From Helicobacter pylori (GTDB taxonomy: Bacteria; Campylobacterota; Campylobacteria; Campylobacterales; Helicobacteraceae), in the NCBI RefSeq assembly GCF_900120335.1, contig NZ_LT635477.1, positions 992,001 to 1,056,000 of the forward strand: 64,000 bases of DNA, given 5' to 3'. Below, in pieces: positions 35,704 through 45,505 of this stretch. The stretch's first letter is position 1; every line of letters starts with the position of its first letter. Below the pieces are notes generated by a model that worked only from the letters and a program-made list of their open reading frames with translations, was not told the origin of the DNA and did no database searches. A program made the position numbers and the translations under genes.

Positions 35704-36318
35704 ATGCAAGGGTTTCTTTTACAAACACAAAGCATAAGAGATGAAGATTTGATCGTGCACGTTTTAACCAAAAACCAGCTCAAAACCCTCTATCGTTTCT
35801 ATGGCAAACGCCACAGCGTGCTGAATGTGGGGCGTAAAATTGATTTTGAAGAAGAAAACGATGATAAATTTTTACCCAAGTTAAGGAATATTTTGCATTT
35901 AGGCTATATTTGGGAAAGAGAAATGGAACGCTTGTTTTTTTGGCAACGCTTTTGCGCTCTTTTGTTCAAACATTTAGAGGGCGTGCATTCTTTGGATAGC
36001 ATCTATTTTGACACTTTAGATGATGGGGCTAGCAAACTCTCCAAACAGCACCCCTTAAGAGTGATTTTAGAAATGTATGCAGTCCTTTTGAATTTTGAAG
36101 GGCGCTTGCAAAGTTACAATTCTTGTTTTTTATGCGATGCAAAATTAGAGCGTTCTGTCGCTTTAGCGCAAGGGTTTATTCTAGCGCACCCCTCTTGCTT
36201 GAAAGCTAAAAGCTTGGATTTAGAAAAAATCCAGGCTTTTTTCTGCACTCAAAGCACGATTGATTTAGAATTAGAAGAAGTGGAAGAATTATGGCGCACG
36301 CTGAATTTAGGGTTTTGA
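35704..36318 (+). CDS. recO: DNA repair protein RecO (divergent epsilonproteobacterial form)
   Basis: About 204 residues. The frame is open from 35668 (TTG), but the promoter and AAGAG point to ATG 35704, where the sequence MQGFLLQTQSIRDEDLIVHVLT starts the OB fold. The downstream part has SCFLCDAKLERSVALAQGFILAHPSC, a reduced version of the RecO zinc region. Distant RecO orthologues of this type in H. pylori have been described as recombination mediators working with RecR (also here, 10567). By position HP0951. Confidence 0.85.
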   Translation: MQGFLLQTQSIRDEDLIVHVLTKNQLKTLYRFYGKRHSVLNVGRKIDFEEENDDKFLPKLRNILHLGYIWEREMERLFFWQRFCALLFKHLEGVHSLDSIYFDTLDDGASKLSKQHPLRVILEMYAVLLNFEGRLQSYNSCFLCDAKLERSVALAQGFILAHPSCLKAKSLDLEKIQAFFCTQSTIDLELEEVEELWRTLNLGF

Positions 36319-36328
36319 AAGGTTAAAG

Positions 36329-36985
36329 ATGAAATTTAAATTTTTGAATATGGATAATGAGAGCGGTTTTATTTTGATTGAAAAAGAATTGGAGCGATTG
36401 AAAATCACCGCTCAAGTCAAAGAGGATGGCATTGAATTAAAAGGCGAAAACACAGAACAAGCGAGAATTTATCTTCAAACGCTTTTTAACTCCAATATTG
36501 TGGAATTAGACGACAACAAAAAAAGCGCAAACGCTGTAATAGAGCGCTTGAAATCTTTAGGTTTAAAAATGGCGGTGGCTGAAAGCTGCTCTGGGGGGTT
36601 ATTATCGCATGCATTCACTTCCATTAGTGGGGCTTCAGCGGTTTTTATGGGGGGTGTTGTGTGTTATAGTGAAGAGGTTAAGCGCGAATTGTTGAAAGTC
36701 AATGCCACGACTTTAAAAGTCTTTGGGGTTTATAGCGAAGAATGCGTGAAAGAAATGCTATTAGGCGTGTTTTTAAATTTTAAAGTGAATCTAGCACTGG
36801 CGATTAGCGGGGTGGCTGGCCCTAATGGAGGGAGTAAAGCTAATCCTGTAGGCACGATTTATATTGGTGCACAAAGATTAGGATCTCAAGCCTTCATTGA
36901 TCGTTGTTTTTTTAAAGGGGACAGAGAAAGCGTTCAAAATAAAAGCGTAGAGCATGCCCTAAACATGCTCGCTAGAATGCTATAA
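36329..36985 (+). CDS. CinA C-terminal domain protein (putative nicotinamide-nucleotide amidase)
   Basis: A 218-residue protein: roughly 70 N-terminal residues I do not recognise, then a CinA-C domain (LGLKMAVAESCSGGLLSHAFTS, GVVCYSEEVKRELL, AISGVAGPNGGSKANPVGTIYIG). Related PncC enzymes deamidate NMN in pyridine-nucleotide salvage. The N-terminal molybdopterin-binding-like domain of full-length CinA is absent. It follows recO by ten bases and converges on the next gene with only two bases between stops. Confidence 0.8.
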   Translation: MKFKFLNMDNESGFILIEKELERLKITAQVKEDGIELKGENTEQARIYLQTLFNSNIVELDDNKKSANAVIERLKSLGLKMAVAESCSGGLLSHAFTSISGASAVFMGGVVCYSEEVKRELLKVNATTLKVFGVYSEECVKEMLLGVFLNFKVNLALAISGVAGPNGGSKANPVGTIYIGAQRLGSQAFIDRCFFKGDRESVQNKSVEHALNMLARML

Positions 36986-36987
36986 AA

Positions 36988-37554
36988 CTACCTTAACGCG
37001 CAAACGCTACCGAATTCTTTTTGAGCGACCTTAGCGATGTAGGCGATTTCGTTATCGTTAAGGTCTTCAACGCTCGCTTTTAAATACCTTTTGATTTGCT
37101 CAATCTGGCAACCCTCTAGCTTGATTTTCACCACAGCCACCTCAGATTTTAAATTCGTATAGGTGTTGGATACCTGGATCTTAGTTGATAAATAATTATA
37201 GACAGCGTAGCTGATATTCGTAGCCGTTTGCTCGGACTCATGGAATTGCTCCATGAAGCGTTTTTTATACTTCAACATGATTTCATGAAAAACCACGATC
37301 AAGCTCAATTTAGCGTTCAAAGTCGCTTGCTCAATCCCTAAATATTTATTATTAACAGGAATATACGCCACGCCCATTTCTTCATAGGGGACTTTAGCGT
37401 CTTCAAAAACCCAAGCAGGAGCATCAGACAATTCTGATTTCATGCCCTTTAAATCAGAGACTAAAATCCCATCATCTCTTAAAATACTCTTAGCACTTAA
37501 TGAAACGCTTGAAAACACCCCTAAAAGAGCGATTAAAACCATTCTTTTAAACAA
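36988..37554 (-). CDS. Exported protein, possibly LPP20-like
   Basis: A 188-residue protein with signal peptide MFKRMVLIALLGVFSSVSLSA. The mature part has DAPAWVFED, then a region where ATLNAKLSLIV and TYTNLKSEVAVVKIKLEGC recall the layout of H. pylori LPP20 lipoprotein (PDWV, an ATAKARANLA-type helix, and a closing strand). It lacks a lipobox Cys, so would be soluble in the periplasm. Two late cysteines could form a disulphide. By position HP0953. Family link is inferred from pattern only. Confidence 0.65.
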   Translation of the reverse strand: MFKRMVLIALLGVFSSVSLSAKSILRDDGILVSDLKGMKSELSDAPAWVFEDAKVPYEEMGVAYIPVNNKYLGIEQATLNAKLSLIVVFHEIMLKYKKRFMEQFHESEQTATNISYAVYNYLSTKIQVSNTYTNLKSEVAVVKIKLEGCQIEQIKRYLKASVEDLNDNEIAYIAKVAQKEFGSVCALR

Positions 37555-37618
37555 AATACCACTCCTTAAACTTTAATTTAGGTTTGATTATAGTTAAAAA
37601 GTTTTTGATTTCGTTTAA

Positions 37619-38251
37619 TCACAACCAAGTAATTGCATCAATCTTTGATTTTCTTGATTTTTTGCTCGCTTCTGCCACTCTCTTACCCAAAGCGATCAAA
37701 CACACGATTTTAGGCTTATTGATACGCTGTTCTAAAATCTCGCCCACTTTTAAAGGATCAAAGCCTCCAATAATGCAACTATCCAATCCCATTAAGCTCA
37801 CGCCCATGCAAATTTGCCCCACCGCAATATAGCATTGCTCTAAAATATAGCTTTCTAATTTTTGCATGCTGTGGTTGAATCTCACGCCAAGCATTTGAGC
37901 AAAAGACGGGATCACTCTGACTTTATAAGACTCCGGATAGAGATTTTGCATGTAGTGGCTATGCGGTAACAACTCGCTAGGTTTTAAAGAGCATACCACC
38001 ATTAACGCTGAAGCGCTTTTAATCATCTCTTCATTAAAATAGCTGTGCGCTGCAATTTGTTTTTTTAAATCCTTATTAGTAACCATCACAAAATGCCATG
38101 GTTGCGTGTTGTAAGAGCTTGGCGATAGCCTGGCGATTTCAGCGATTTCTTCTAATTCTTCGCTAGAAAACTCATAATGGCTATCAAACATCTTGCAAGA
38201 ATGGCGCTCGTTCAGTAATTGTCTTCTTTTTTCGTGATCCAAAAATTTCAT
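37619..38251 (-). CDS. rdxA: Oxygen-insensitive NADPH nitroreductase RdxA
   Basis: A 210-residue FMN nitroreductase, full length and in frame. Arg16-His17-Ser18-Cys19 of the FMN-binding start and Cys159 are present. RdxA activates metronidazole by reduction; loss of function is the main route to resistance in H. pylori. The allele has Glu31, Asn59, Lys90 and Ser98, positions that I recall as common polymorphisms. Nothing here predicts inactivation. The gene overlaps lgt by four bases. Confidence 0.95.
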   Translation of the reverse strand: MKFLDHEKRRQLLNERHSCKMFDSHYEFSSEELEEIAEIARLSPSSYNTQPWHFVMVTNKDLKKQIAAHSYFNEEMIKSASALMVVCSLKPSELLPHSHYMQNLYPESYKVRVIPSFAQMLGVRFNHSMQKLESYILEQCYIAVGQICMGVSLMGLDSCIIGGFDPLKVGEILEQRINKPKIVCLIALGKRVAEASKKSRKSKIDAITWL

Positions 38252-39108
38252 TGATTTTCCTTTATTTTTTTAGAATGCCTTATAGCATACAATAAAATCC
38301 CTAACGAAACAATTACCATAAGTAAGCTTAAAATCTGTCCCATGCTCAAATTCAAAAAATAAACCCCTAATTGGCTGTCTGGCTCTCTGTAAAACTCTGC
38401 AATAAAGCGCATCAAGGAATACCCCAAGCCATAAACCACGATGAGCAACCCATGCGTTTTGGTGTGTTTTTTAGCCCACATCACCATAAAAAACACGACA
38501 ACCCCCTCTAAAAACGCTTCAATCAACTGGCTGGGATAGCGCAACTCGTTATCCACCATAATGCCTATGATCTGCCCTAAATGGCTGTCTTTGGGGACAA
38601 TCCTCCCAAAAAGCTCCTGGTTTAAAAAATTCCCAATCCTCCCAAAAACATACCCTAAAGGCAGGCTGATCGCAATCAAATCCAAATAAATCAAAAGCTT
38701 TTTTAGATCCTTACGGCTATAAAGATACGAAGCGATCAAAAACCCCACTAACCCCCCATGATAGCTCATCCCACGAATGCCTATAAAATTCCCATGGCTA
38801 TCAAAAGGGTTAAAGATTTGCCAAAAATGCGTCAAATAATAGCTGGAATTAGGCTCATAAATAAGAACGTATCCTATCCTTGCCCCTAGCACAATGCCAA
38901 GCTCCGCCCATAAAAAATAGCTTTCAAATTCCTTCCTTTCAATGGGGAATCGCTTGGGATCTTTTTGGATCATTCTTAACGCCATATAAAAAGCGACAAC
39001 AATCGCGCACGCATACGCCAAACCATACCAATGCACTTCAATACCGCCAAGACTAAAAGCGATGGGGTTAAATCGTTCATAAATCGTATTCCAAGCGTTC
39101 ATGCTCAT
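38248..39108 (-). CDS. lgt: Prolipoprotein diacylglyceryl transferase
   Basis: A 286-residue inner-membrane enzyme with about seven helices. Family motifs seen are [25 protein letters not shown] and [14 protein letters not shown]. Lgt attaches diacylglycerol to the lipobox Cys of prolipoproteins, such as the one at 15476-16135. It is part of a compact minus-strand run with the RluA-type gene and rdxA. Confidence 0.94.
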   Translation of the reverse strand: MSMNAWNTIYERFNPIAFSLGGIEVHWYGLAYACAIVVAFYMALRMIQKDPKRFPIERKEFESYFLWAELGIVLGARIGYVLIYEPNSSYYLTHFWQIFNPFDSHGNFIGIRGMSYHGGLVGFLIASYLYSRKDLKKLLIYLDLIAISLPLGYVFGRIGNFLNQELFGRIVPKDSHLGQIIGIMVDNELRYPSQLIEAFLEGVVVFFMVMWAKKHTKTHGLLIVVYGLGYSLMRFIAEFYREPDSQLGVYFLNLSMGQILSLLMVIVSLGILLYAIRHSKKIKENQ

Positions 39109-39110
39109 CC

Positions 39111-39839
39111 TTAAATTTCAAATTCTTTAGGGGGGATCGCTTCAAATTCATACCCTAACAGCGCGATTTTATGCGCATGGAGCATCAAGCGTTTGGCTGA
39201 ACCTGGCTCATTATTATAGAGCGTATCGCCTATAATGGGGTGGTTGATGTGCTTTAAATGGACTCTGATCTGGTGGGTTCTTCCGGTTTTGATCCCCACT
39301 TTTAAAAGGGTTTTTTTATTGATGATTTTTAAGGGCATGATGATTGTGATCGCTTCTTGCCCTTTTTTAGAGATTTTACTGAAAGCTTTAGTGGTTTTAA
39401 TGGTAAGAATGGGGGCGTTGATTTCTCGCTCTTCTTCTATGATGCCTTGAACGATCGCTAAATACTCTTTTTTAACCGCCCTGTCTTTAAAAGCCTTTTT
39501 AGCTTTTAAATGGAATTCTGAATTTTCTTTCACCAATAAAATCACCCCGCTTGTTTCTTTATCCAAGCGGTGCAACAACGCCCAATCCTTGAAAAAAGAG
39601 GCTAAATCATAGCTCTCTATAAAAGGGGGTTTAAAAAGGGCTAGAATGTTTTCATCTTCAAAAATCACGCTGGGTTTTTCAACCTTTTGGACGCTAAAGC
39701 GCGTGTTTTGGGGTAATTCCTTTCTAGCAACACTCAATTTCTTCCCCCCTATGCTCACTAACCCTGAATCAATCAAAGCTTTAGCTTTTTTATGCGAAAT
39801 GTTTTCTTGAACGCTCAATAATTTGTAAGCTTTTTCCAT
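39111..39839 (-). CDS. RluA-family pseudouridine synthase
   Basis: A 242-residue protein with an N-terminal S4-like RNA-binding segment (about 8-50) and a catalytic domain in which LLHRLDKETSGVILL contains the catalytic Asp93; later TGRTHQIRVHL and HAHKIALLGYEF. Modifies a uridine in rRNA or tRNA; the exact site is not determinable. It follows kdtA on the same strand. By position HP0956. Confidence 0.88.
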   Translation of the reverse strand: MEKAYKLLSVQENISHKKAKALIDSGLVSIGGKKLSVARKELPQNTRFSVQKVEKPSVIFEDENILALFKPPFIESYDLASFFKDWALLHRLDKETSGVILLVKENSEFHLKAKKAFKDRAVKKEYLAIVQGIIEEEREINAPILTIKTTKAFSKISKKGQEAITIIMPLKIINKKTLLKVGIKTGRTHQIRVHLKHINHPIIGDTLYNNEPGSAKRLMLHAHKIALLGYEFEAIPPKEFEI

Positions 39840-39856
39840 GTTTATCCTTTATTTTT

Positions 39857-41038
39857 CTAATGTTTAATGAATGCGAGCAATTCGTTTAAATCATGCCCGT
39901 TTTCTAAAAAACGCGCCACGCCTAAATTTTTGTAATCTAAAAGAGCGCCTAACAGATCCTCTTTTGGAACGATTTTATAAGGCTTGATTAATTCAAACAA
40001 CGCCACCTGGTTGAAAAGATACTCCCCTGTGATTAAGCGCGCATTAAAAAACGCCGGCTCTAAAGGGTTATGCCCCCCCATTTTGACAAACGAACCCCCT
40101 AAAATGACAATGTCTGCGATCGCATAGAAGTTATTCAATTCCCCCAACCTATCCACTAACAAAATATCGCATTCCACAAAACCCTTTGAAGAAAAACACT
40201 CCAAACTAAAAGGCGTCGTTTTTAAGGTATTTTGCAATAAATCTTGCACGCTTTTAAAACGCTCGGGGTGGCGCGGCACGATAAAGAGCCTTGCGTTTTT
40301 AAAAGTCTTTTTCAATTCTAAAAACGCTTTTAACCCCAACTCCTCTTCGCCCTCATGCGTGCTGGCTAAAACAATGTTTAAAGCGCTTGGGTTTTTAGGG
40401 TAAAACGAAGTGATCACAGGCTTTGAAAAACGCTTGATATTCAAAAAATCCACCACTTTTTTAGCCCCTAGATTCAACAAACGCTTTTGATCGTCCTTGC
40501 TTTGCGCTAAAATCAAATCAATGCGTTTGAATAAAAGCGCATAAAAAAAAGAAAAACGCTGGTACTTGGGGTAAGAACGGGTGCTGATCCTAGCGTTAAT
40601 GAGCATGGTTTTTGCCCCTAATTTTTGAGCCGTATCAAACACATTAAACCACAATTCCGCTTCTGTAACCACCAAAGTTTTCAAGCGTTTTAAGTTTTTT
40701 TCCCATGCAAACAATAGGGTTTCAAAAGGCAGGTAACGCACTTCTATGTGTTGAGAATGCTGGTAAGTTTGAGCGGCTAATTCAAAGCCGGTATGGGTGG
40801 TAACGCTGATTAAAATCGGCTCTTTTAAAGCTTGAACGATCGGCTCTAAAGATTTGACCTCCCCATAAGAACATGCATGAAACCAAAAAATCGGCTCGCT
40901 TTTTAAAAGATTGTCTTTGAGAAAAAAACGAGCCTTTAAAGAATGGCGGTATTTTTCCTTAAAACTCCAAATCAAGATGAAAGGCGCACCCAAAAGATGC
41001 CCCAAAGTCAAACATAAAAGGTAGAAAAACTTAAACAA
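39857..41038 (-). CDS. kdtA: 3-deoxy-D-manno-octulosonic acid transferase
   Basis: A 393-residue inner-membrane glycosyltransferase (WaaA): N-terminal hydrophobic anchor, WFHACSYGEVKSLEPIV with the catalytic Glu, and C-terminal GGSFVKMGGHNPLEPA. It transfers Kdo onto lipid A, an essential step in LPS assembly. The start abuts the stop of the upstream zinc-ribbon protein gene. A T8 run in the coding strand (40543-40550) lies within FSFFYALLF. Confidence 0.93.
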   Translation of the reverse strand: MFKFFYLLCLTLGHLLGAPFILIWSFKEKYRHSLKARFFLKDNLLKSEPIFWFHACSYGEVKSLEPIVQALKEPILISVTTHTGFELAAQTYQHSQHIEVRYLPFETLLFAWEKNLKRLKTLVVTEAELWFNVFDTAQKLGAKTMLINARISTRSYPKYQRFSFFYALLFKRIDLILAQSKDDQKRLLNLGAKKVVDFLNIKRFSKPVITSFYPKNPSALNIVLASTHEGEEELGLKAFLELKKTFKNARLFIVPRHPERFKSVQDLLQNTLKTTPFSLECFSSKGFVECDILLVDRLGELNNFYAIADIVILGGSFVKMGGHNPLEPAFFNARLITGEYLFNQVALFELIKPYKIVPKEDLLGALLDYKNLGVARFLENGHDLNELLAFIKH

Positions 41039-41833
41039 TCAAACGGATTCTTGGCTTTCTTCTTGGCTTTCTTTTGGTTGGCTTTCTTTTGGTTGGCTTT
41101 CTTTTGGAGGTTGAGCGTTACTTTCATACGCGCCCTCAGCGTATAAAATACGCCCGCAATACGGGCAAGTGATCATGTCCCCACTCGTTAGCACTTCGGC
41201 ATAAATCTTATCGTTCAACCGAATAAAGCAACCCCCACAAGCCTGTTTTTTGATCGTTACGATGCTCGTGTTTTTCGCCCATCTTCTAATCCTTTCATAA
41301 AAGCTATAGATTTTAGGCTCGGTTTTTTCCACGAGTTCTTCTTTCTTTTTAAAGATGATCTGTTGGGTTTCTTTGATGTTTTTGACTTCGTTTTCCACTA
41401 AGTTTTCCAATTCCAACGCTAATTTTTCAAGCTCTAGCATTTCCTTTTTCAAAACTTCTTGTTTTTCGCTTTTGTGCTTGATTTCATTTTGCAGGTTTTC
41501 AATTTCTCTGTTGGCTTGACTGGATCGTTCTTTAGCAATATCTTCTTCAATGTTTAAAGAGCGCAACTCCCTTTCGGATTTGATCTCGCTCATTTTCTTT
41601 TGGATACTGGCGATTTTAGCGTTCGTGTCTTGTAAGGTTTGCTCGTTTTTAGAAACCTGTAATTTTAGGGCTAATTTTTCTTCTTCTAGATTCAAAATCG
41701 CTTTATTTTTAGCTTCTTTATCATTCAAGGCTTTATCCAAGTCTTTCCGTTTTTCTCTGATCAACGGCTCTAAGGAGTCAATTTCTTTATCCAAATGCGA
41801 AATTTCAATCAATTGTTTGAGGTGGGTGTTCAT
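41039..41833 (-). CDS. HP0958-like coiled-coil zinc-ribbon protein (sigma-54/flagellar regulation)
   Basis: A 264-residue protein. Residues about 1-170 are a long antiparallel coiled coil; the C-terminal part is a zinc ribbon with CGGC and CPYC pairs. The H. pylori homologue HP0958 is reported to protect RpoN (sigma-54) from turnover and to bind flaA mRNA, and is required for flagella. The C-terminal tail carries repeats of PKESQ (41053-41109), so its length probably varies between strains. It overlaps nothing but starts nine bases after the Nif3-like gene. Confidence 0.88.
   Translation of the reverse strand: MNTHLKQLIEISHLDKEIDSLEPLIREKRKDLDKALNDKEAKNKAILNLEEEKLALKLQVSKNEQTLQDTNAKIASIQKKMSEIKSERELRSLNIEEDIAKERSSQANREIENLQNEIKHKSEKQEVLKKEMLELEKLALELENLVENEVKNIKETQQIIFKKKEELVEKTEPKIYSFYERIRRWAKNTSIVTIKKQACGGCFIRLNDKIYAEVLTSGDMITCPYCGRILYAEGAYESNAQPPKESQPKESQPKESQEESQESV
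41053..41109 (-). repeat. 15-bp tandem repeat in the zinc-ribbon protein gene
   Basis: Three near-identical 15-bp units (41065-41079, 41080-41094, 41095-41109), unit GGCTTTCTTTTGGTT on the plus strand, preceded by a shortened unit at 41053. They encode the five-residue motif KESQP. In-frame copy change only alters tail length. Confidence 0.9.
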
Positions 41834-41842
41834 CGCTTTCCT

Positions 41843-42574
41843 TTAAATGATTTGCAAGGGGTTTTTAAAATTCTCTATTGTAACCAAATAATCAAAAGAA
41901 TGCAAAATTTCAGCCACAATCAGCGCAAAACCCCTTTCGCTATAATAATGCGTGGCGTCAATCAAACTTATCCCTAAAGATTGAGCGATCATAGCGTCAT
42001 GGTATTTCACATCGCCTGTAATCAAACAGCTTTGCGCTTTTAAAGAAGAAAACATGGACGCCCCCGATCCGCACACAAACGCTAAATCTTTAATCATTTG
42101 AGAACTTTTGACGCACGCTAATTTTCCCACCCCTAAAGAAGATTTGATTTTTTCTAACAGCGCATCAAATTCTATATTGGCGTTTTCTTTCACTAACATA
42201 AGGCCTTTTTCTATCAAACCATCAAACCCTAAAAGCGCGCGCGCGAAATGCTTGTTTAAATGCGTTTTGTCAAAATTCGTGTGCATGCTGATGACTGAAA
42301 TGTTTTTTTGGATTAAGATTTTTAAAATATTCCCCGGATACACCTCATAATTTAGCGTTTTTAAGGGCTTGAAAATTAAAGGGTGGTGCGTGATGATTAG
42401 GGCGTTTTGTGGGGCGTTTAGAGCGATTTTAGGCGTGATTTCTAAGCATGCGATAATGTGGCTAAACTCACTATTTCCACTCCCCACATTCAACCCGCTA
42501 TTATCCCATGATTCTTGGAGTTCAAAAGGCGAAAGGCGATTCAAAACTTCTAACACTTCCTTAACTAACGCCAT
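41843..42574 (-). CDS. Nif3-like dinuclear metal centre protein
   Basis: A 243-residue NIF3/DUF34 protein: N-terminal SPFELQESWDNSGLNVG, metal-ligand His residues in ITHHPLIF and MHTNFD, and DATHYYSERGFA near the end. Cellular role of the family is uncertain (a GTP cyclohydrolase I-like activity has been discussed for some members). It lies two bases after glyQ. By position HP0959. Confidence 0.87.
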   Translation of the reverse strand: MALVKEVLEVLNRLSPFELQESWDNSGLNVGSGNSEFSHIIACLEITPKIALNAPQNALIITHHPLIFKPLKTLNYEVYPGNILKILIQKNISVISMHTNFDKTHLNKHFARALLGFDGLIEKGLMLVKENANIEFDALLEKIKSSLGVGKLACVKSSQMIKDLAFVCGSGASMFSSLKAQSCLITGDVKYHDAMIAQSLGISLIDATHYYSERGFALIVAEILHSFDYLVTIENFKNPLQII

Positions 42575-42575
42575 T

Positions 42576-43472
42576 TTAAGCCTTTGTTAGAGCGTTTTTT
42601 AGGCGCTCTTCTCTTTCTTCTTCTTGCTCTTTATAAAGAACGGCGCACCCTTTGGCTAAATCCCTAATCTGTAAAATATAATTTTGCCTTTCAGCCACCG
42701 AAATCGCCTTTCTAGCGTCTAAAATATTGAAAAAATGCGAGCATAGCATCACCAAATCATAAGCCGGCAGCGGGAGCTTGTTTTCCAAACAATGCAAGGC
42801 TTCGGCTTGGGCGTTTTTAAACATTCCTAACAGCCTTGTTACGCTCGCCACTTCAAAATGATACTTGCTGAATTCGTATTCGCTTTCCAAATGCACTTGC
42901 GCGTAACGAACGCTTTCATTATCCTTTTTCGCCCATTCAATCTCTAGGATATTTTCCACTTTTTGGACATACATCGCCAATCTTTCTAAGCCGTAAGTGA
43001 TTTCCACAGGGATAGGGCTGCAAGGAATGCCCCCCACTTGCTGGAAATAAGTGAATTGCGTAACCTCCATGCCATCAAGCCACACTTCCCAGCCAAGCCC
43101 CCATGCCCCCAAAGTCGGACTCTCCCAATTGTCTTCTACAAATCGTATGTCATGCTCATTAAGGTTTATCCCTAACACTTCCAAGCTTTTTAAATACATT
43201 TCTTGGATATTAGAAGGGCTTGGCTTGATGACTACTTGGAATTGGTAATAACTCCCCAAGCGGTTAGGGTTTTCCCCATAGCGCCCATCAGTAGGCCTTC
43301 TAGAGGGCGCGACATACGCCACGTTCCACGGCTTTTTATCCAAACTCCTTAAAAGCGTGGCGGGGTGGAATGTCCCAGCTCCTGCAGGAATATCATAAGG
43401 CTGGATCACCAAACAGCCTTGATCTTTCCAATACTCTTGTAATTTTAATAATAAACTTGAAAAATCTTGCAT
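42576..43472 (-). CDS. glyQ: Glycyl-tRNA synthetase alpha subunit
   Basis: A 298-residue class II synthetase subunit: [16 protein letters not shown] start, [25 protein letters not shown], and [23 protein letters not shown]. Works as an alpha2beta2 enzyme with GlyS, which in this genome is encoded 13 kb away (56949-59054) rather than adjacent. Confidence 0.95.
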   Translation of the reverse strand: MQDFSSLLLKLQEYWKDQGCLVIQPYDIPAGAGTFHPATLLRSLDKKPWNVAYVAPSRRPTDGRYGENPNRLGSYYQFQVVIKPSPSNIQEMYLKSLEVLGINLNEHDIRFVEDNWESPTLGAWGLGWEVWLDGMEVTQFTYFQQVGGIPCSPIPVEITYGLERLAMYVQKVENILEIEWAKKDNESVRYAQVHLESEYEFSKYHFEVASVTRLLGMFKNAQAEALHCLENKLPLPAYDLVMLCSHFFNILDARKAISVAERQNYILQIRDLAKGCAVLYKEQEEEREERLKNALTKA

Positions 43473-43485
43473 GCTCTCTTTCCTT

Positions 43486-44424
43486 TTAAGCGCGTCTGAT
43501 CAAATCGTTCATGCTCTCTAGCACACTCTTACCCTTTAAAAGCAAGGCTAATTCGCTCGCAATGGGCGTGTAAATGCCATATTTTTTAGCGATTTCCACA
43601 ATGGCGTTGGTCGTTTTCACCCCTTCAGCCACTTCGCCCAATTCTTCTAAAACCACCTCTAAAGGCTTGTTTTGGGCTAGCCCCAAACCCACACGATAAT
43701 TCCTGGATAAAATGGAATTAGCGGTTAAAAACAAATCCCCAGCCCCAGAAAGTCCTAAAAAAGTCTCTGTCTTGCCCCCAAAGAACGCCCCAAAGCGTTG
43801 CATTTCCACCAAACCCCTAGACAATAAACTCGCTTTAGCGCTATTGCCTAATTTCAAGCCATCACAAACCCCCCCAGCAATGGCTATCACGTTTTTATAC
43901 GCCCCGGCGATTTCACCCCCTATGATGTCTTGTTGGGCGTAGGCTCTGATAAAAGAGGGGGTTTTATTGGCAAATTCTAGTGCTAAAGCTTGATTATTAG
44001 AATGGATGACTAACGCGCAAGGCAAGCCTTGAATGATTTCAGCCGCAAAACTCGGGCCGGCTAAAAAACACAAAGCGTTAGGATCGATAAAATCCTTTGC
44101 GATCTCGCTCACAAACGCCTTATTTAAAACCTCTATCCCTTTAGAGGCGATTAAAACCTTAGCGTTTTTGGGTAAAGAAGCGTTTTGAAACCATTCTCTT
44201 AAGTGCTGCACGCTAATAGCGATCACATAGAGTGCCGCTTTTAAGCCTCTTTCTAAATCCACTTGCTCTATGGGGGCAGAACCTTTAGAGATTAAAGCGT
44301 CATTGAGCTTTTTTAGCGGCTCGTTTAAATCCCGCCTTGAAATGATTTTCACTTCATTCTTTTCTCCAAAAGCAAAGGCTAAAGCCCTCCCCCACGCCCC
44401 GCCACCAAATACTGCAATTTCCAT
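43486..44424 (-). CDS. gpsA: NAD(P)H-dependent glycerol-3-phosphate dehydrogenase
   Basis: The frame opens at 44460, but the ATG at 44424 has TAGGAA upstream and starts the Rossmann motif [16 protein letters not shown], giving 312 residues. Other family motifs: [15 protein letters not shown] and [11 protein letters not shown]. It makes sn-glycerol-3-phosphate for phospholipid synthesis. It lies downstream of the dynamin-like/ACP cluster on the same strand, with a 131-base gap containing an AT-rich segment. Confidence 0.94.
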   Translation of the reverse strand: MEIAVFGGGAWGRALAFAFGEKNEVKIISRRDLNEPLKKLNDALISKGSAPIEQVDLERGLKAALYVIAISVQHLREWFQNASLPKNAKVLIASKGIEVLNKAFVSEIAKDFIDPNALCFLAGPSFAAEIIQGLPCALVIHSNNQALALEFANKTPSFIRAYAQQDIIGGEIAGAYKNVIAIAGGVCDGLKLGNSAKASLLSRGLVEMQRFGAFFGGKTETFLGLSGAGDLFLTANSILSRNYRVGLGLAQNKPLEVVLEELGEVAEGVKTTNAIVEIAKKYGIYTPIASELALLLKGKSVLESMNDLIRRA

Positions 44425-44555
44425 TAAATTCCTAATCTCATTGATTGTAAAACTCACCATTTTACAATAATAAGTTTAAAATAGCCCTTACATTCAAAAC
44501 GCTGTCTTTGATTAAAATATATACATATTAAATAATATTTTAAAATTAAAAAGCG

Positions 44556-45131
44556 TTAAATTAGTTGTTTCTCAATATATCTCATTACATCGCCCACATT
44601 GACGATTTTTTCCGCTTGCTCATCAGAAATCTCAATGCCAAACCTTTCTTCTAACGCCATGATTAATTCCACGATATCTAAAGAGTCCACACCTAAATCC
44701 TTCACAAATTTCGCTTCTGGCGTAACTCGTGATACATCTATTCCCAACTGCTCAGCAATAACTGCCCGAATAGTTTCAAATAAATTCGTATCATTCGTAT
44801 TGAAAGTTTTATTGTTATTTTGTTGATTTTTTGTTCTCCTCCACTCCCGCAAATTGTTTTGAAAATCACTATTATTTAACCAATTCTCTTGATAATCTCT
44901 CTCACTTGCTTCTTTAAAGCCCTTAAGTATTAGCAAATTCCTCAAAGAAAACTCCAATTCGAGTAGCTCGTTGTAAGATTCTATTTCCTCTCTGTATTCT
45001 TGGATCTCTTCTTGGCTCAAATCCCAAGATTCTGCATACATGTTGAGTTCCTTGTAAAACAATACCATTTTTTTGATTTCTTCAAATTCTCTTTTGTTTG
45101 CTTCTACCGGTGTGTTTTTAAATCCCTCCAC
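44556..45131 (-). CDS. Acyl carrier protein domain fused behind a GTPase-tail repeat (C-terminal part of dynamin-like protein A)
   Basis: The 191-residue frame has two parts. Residues about 14-98 repeat the C-terminal repeat of the preceding frame ([12 protein letters not shown] ... NNLREWR). Residues about 117-191 are a complete acyl carrier protein, with [10 protein letters not shown] giving the phosphopantetheine Ser150 and [12 protein letters not shown]; it looks closely related to the housekeeping AcpP. No in-frame ATG, GTG or good ribosome site lies next to the ACP part, so it is read through from the repeat. The frame begins only at a GTG (45131) inside the previous frame. Adding one G at 45124-45126 would join it to that frame as one protein. 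Reference strain 26695 was annotated with a second ACP here (HP0962), as I recall. Confidence 0.75.
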   Translation of the reverse strand: MEGFKNTPVEANKREFEEIKKMVLFYKELNMYAESWDLSQEEIQEYREEIESYNELLELEFSLRNLLILKGFKEASERDYQENWLNNSDFQNNLREWRRTKNQQNNNKTFNTNDTNLFETIRAVIAEQLGIDVSRVTPEAKFVKDLGVDSLDIVELIMALEERFGIEISDEQAEKIVNVGDVMRYIEKQLI

Positions 45132-45505
45132 TCCCGCAAATTATTTTGGAGCTCCTCGTCGTTTAAAAGCCCTTGATAGTCGTTGTCCTCCTCTTCTTTA
45201 AATTCTCTAAGCCTTTGTAGGTTTTCTAAAGAATAATGCAGTTGGAGCAGTTTATTATCATAATCTATACAATCTCTATATTCTTCTTGGATTTTTTCTT
45301 GGCTCAATTCATACCAATCCAAATAAAACAAACTGCGATCCCTAAAATACAGCACCATTTTTTTGATTTCTTCAAATTCCCTGTAGTTTTCTTCATCATC
45401 CTCTTCGTCTTCGTTTTCTGCTTTGTATTTTTCCCAAGTGAAAGCGCTCACGCGATCAAAGACTTTATCAATGCTTTCTTTAAACAAATCAATCACTTCG
45501 TTCAA
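45104..45505 (-). pseudogene. Middle fragment of dynamin-like protein A (first tail repeat)
   Basis: A 133-residue frame beginning at TTG with no ribosome binding site. It starts NEVIDLFKESIDKVFDRV, which continues the tail of the GTPase frame ending at 45489 if two bases are added to the GA repeat (45517-45523): ...QKRENLARLNEVIDLF. Residues 42-127 form an 86-residue repeat whose second copy heads the ACP frame. Acidic and probably coiled-coil. It is unlikely to be translated alone. Confidence 0.6.

Noticed and set aside
40543..40550. A8 tract in kdtA as a phase-variation site
   Set aside because: Runs of A or T this long are common in this AT-rich genome and kdtA is expected to be essential.
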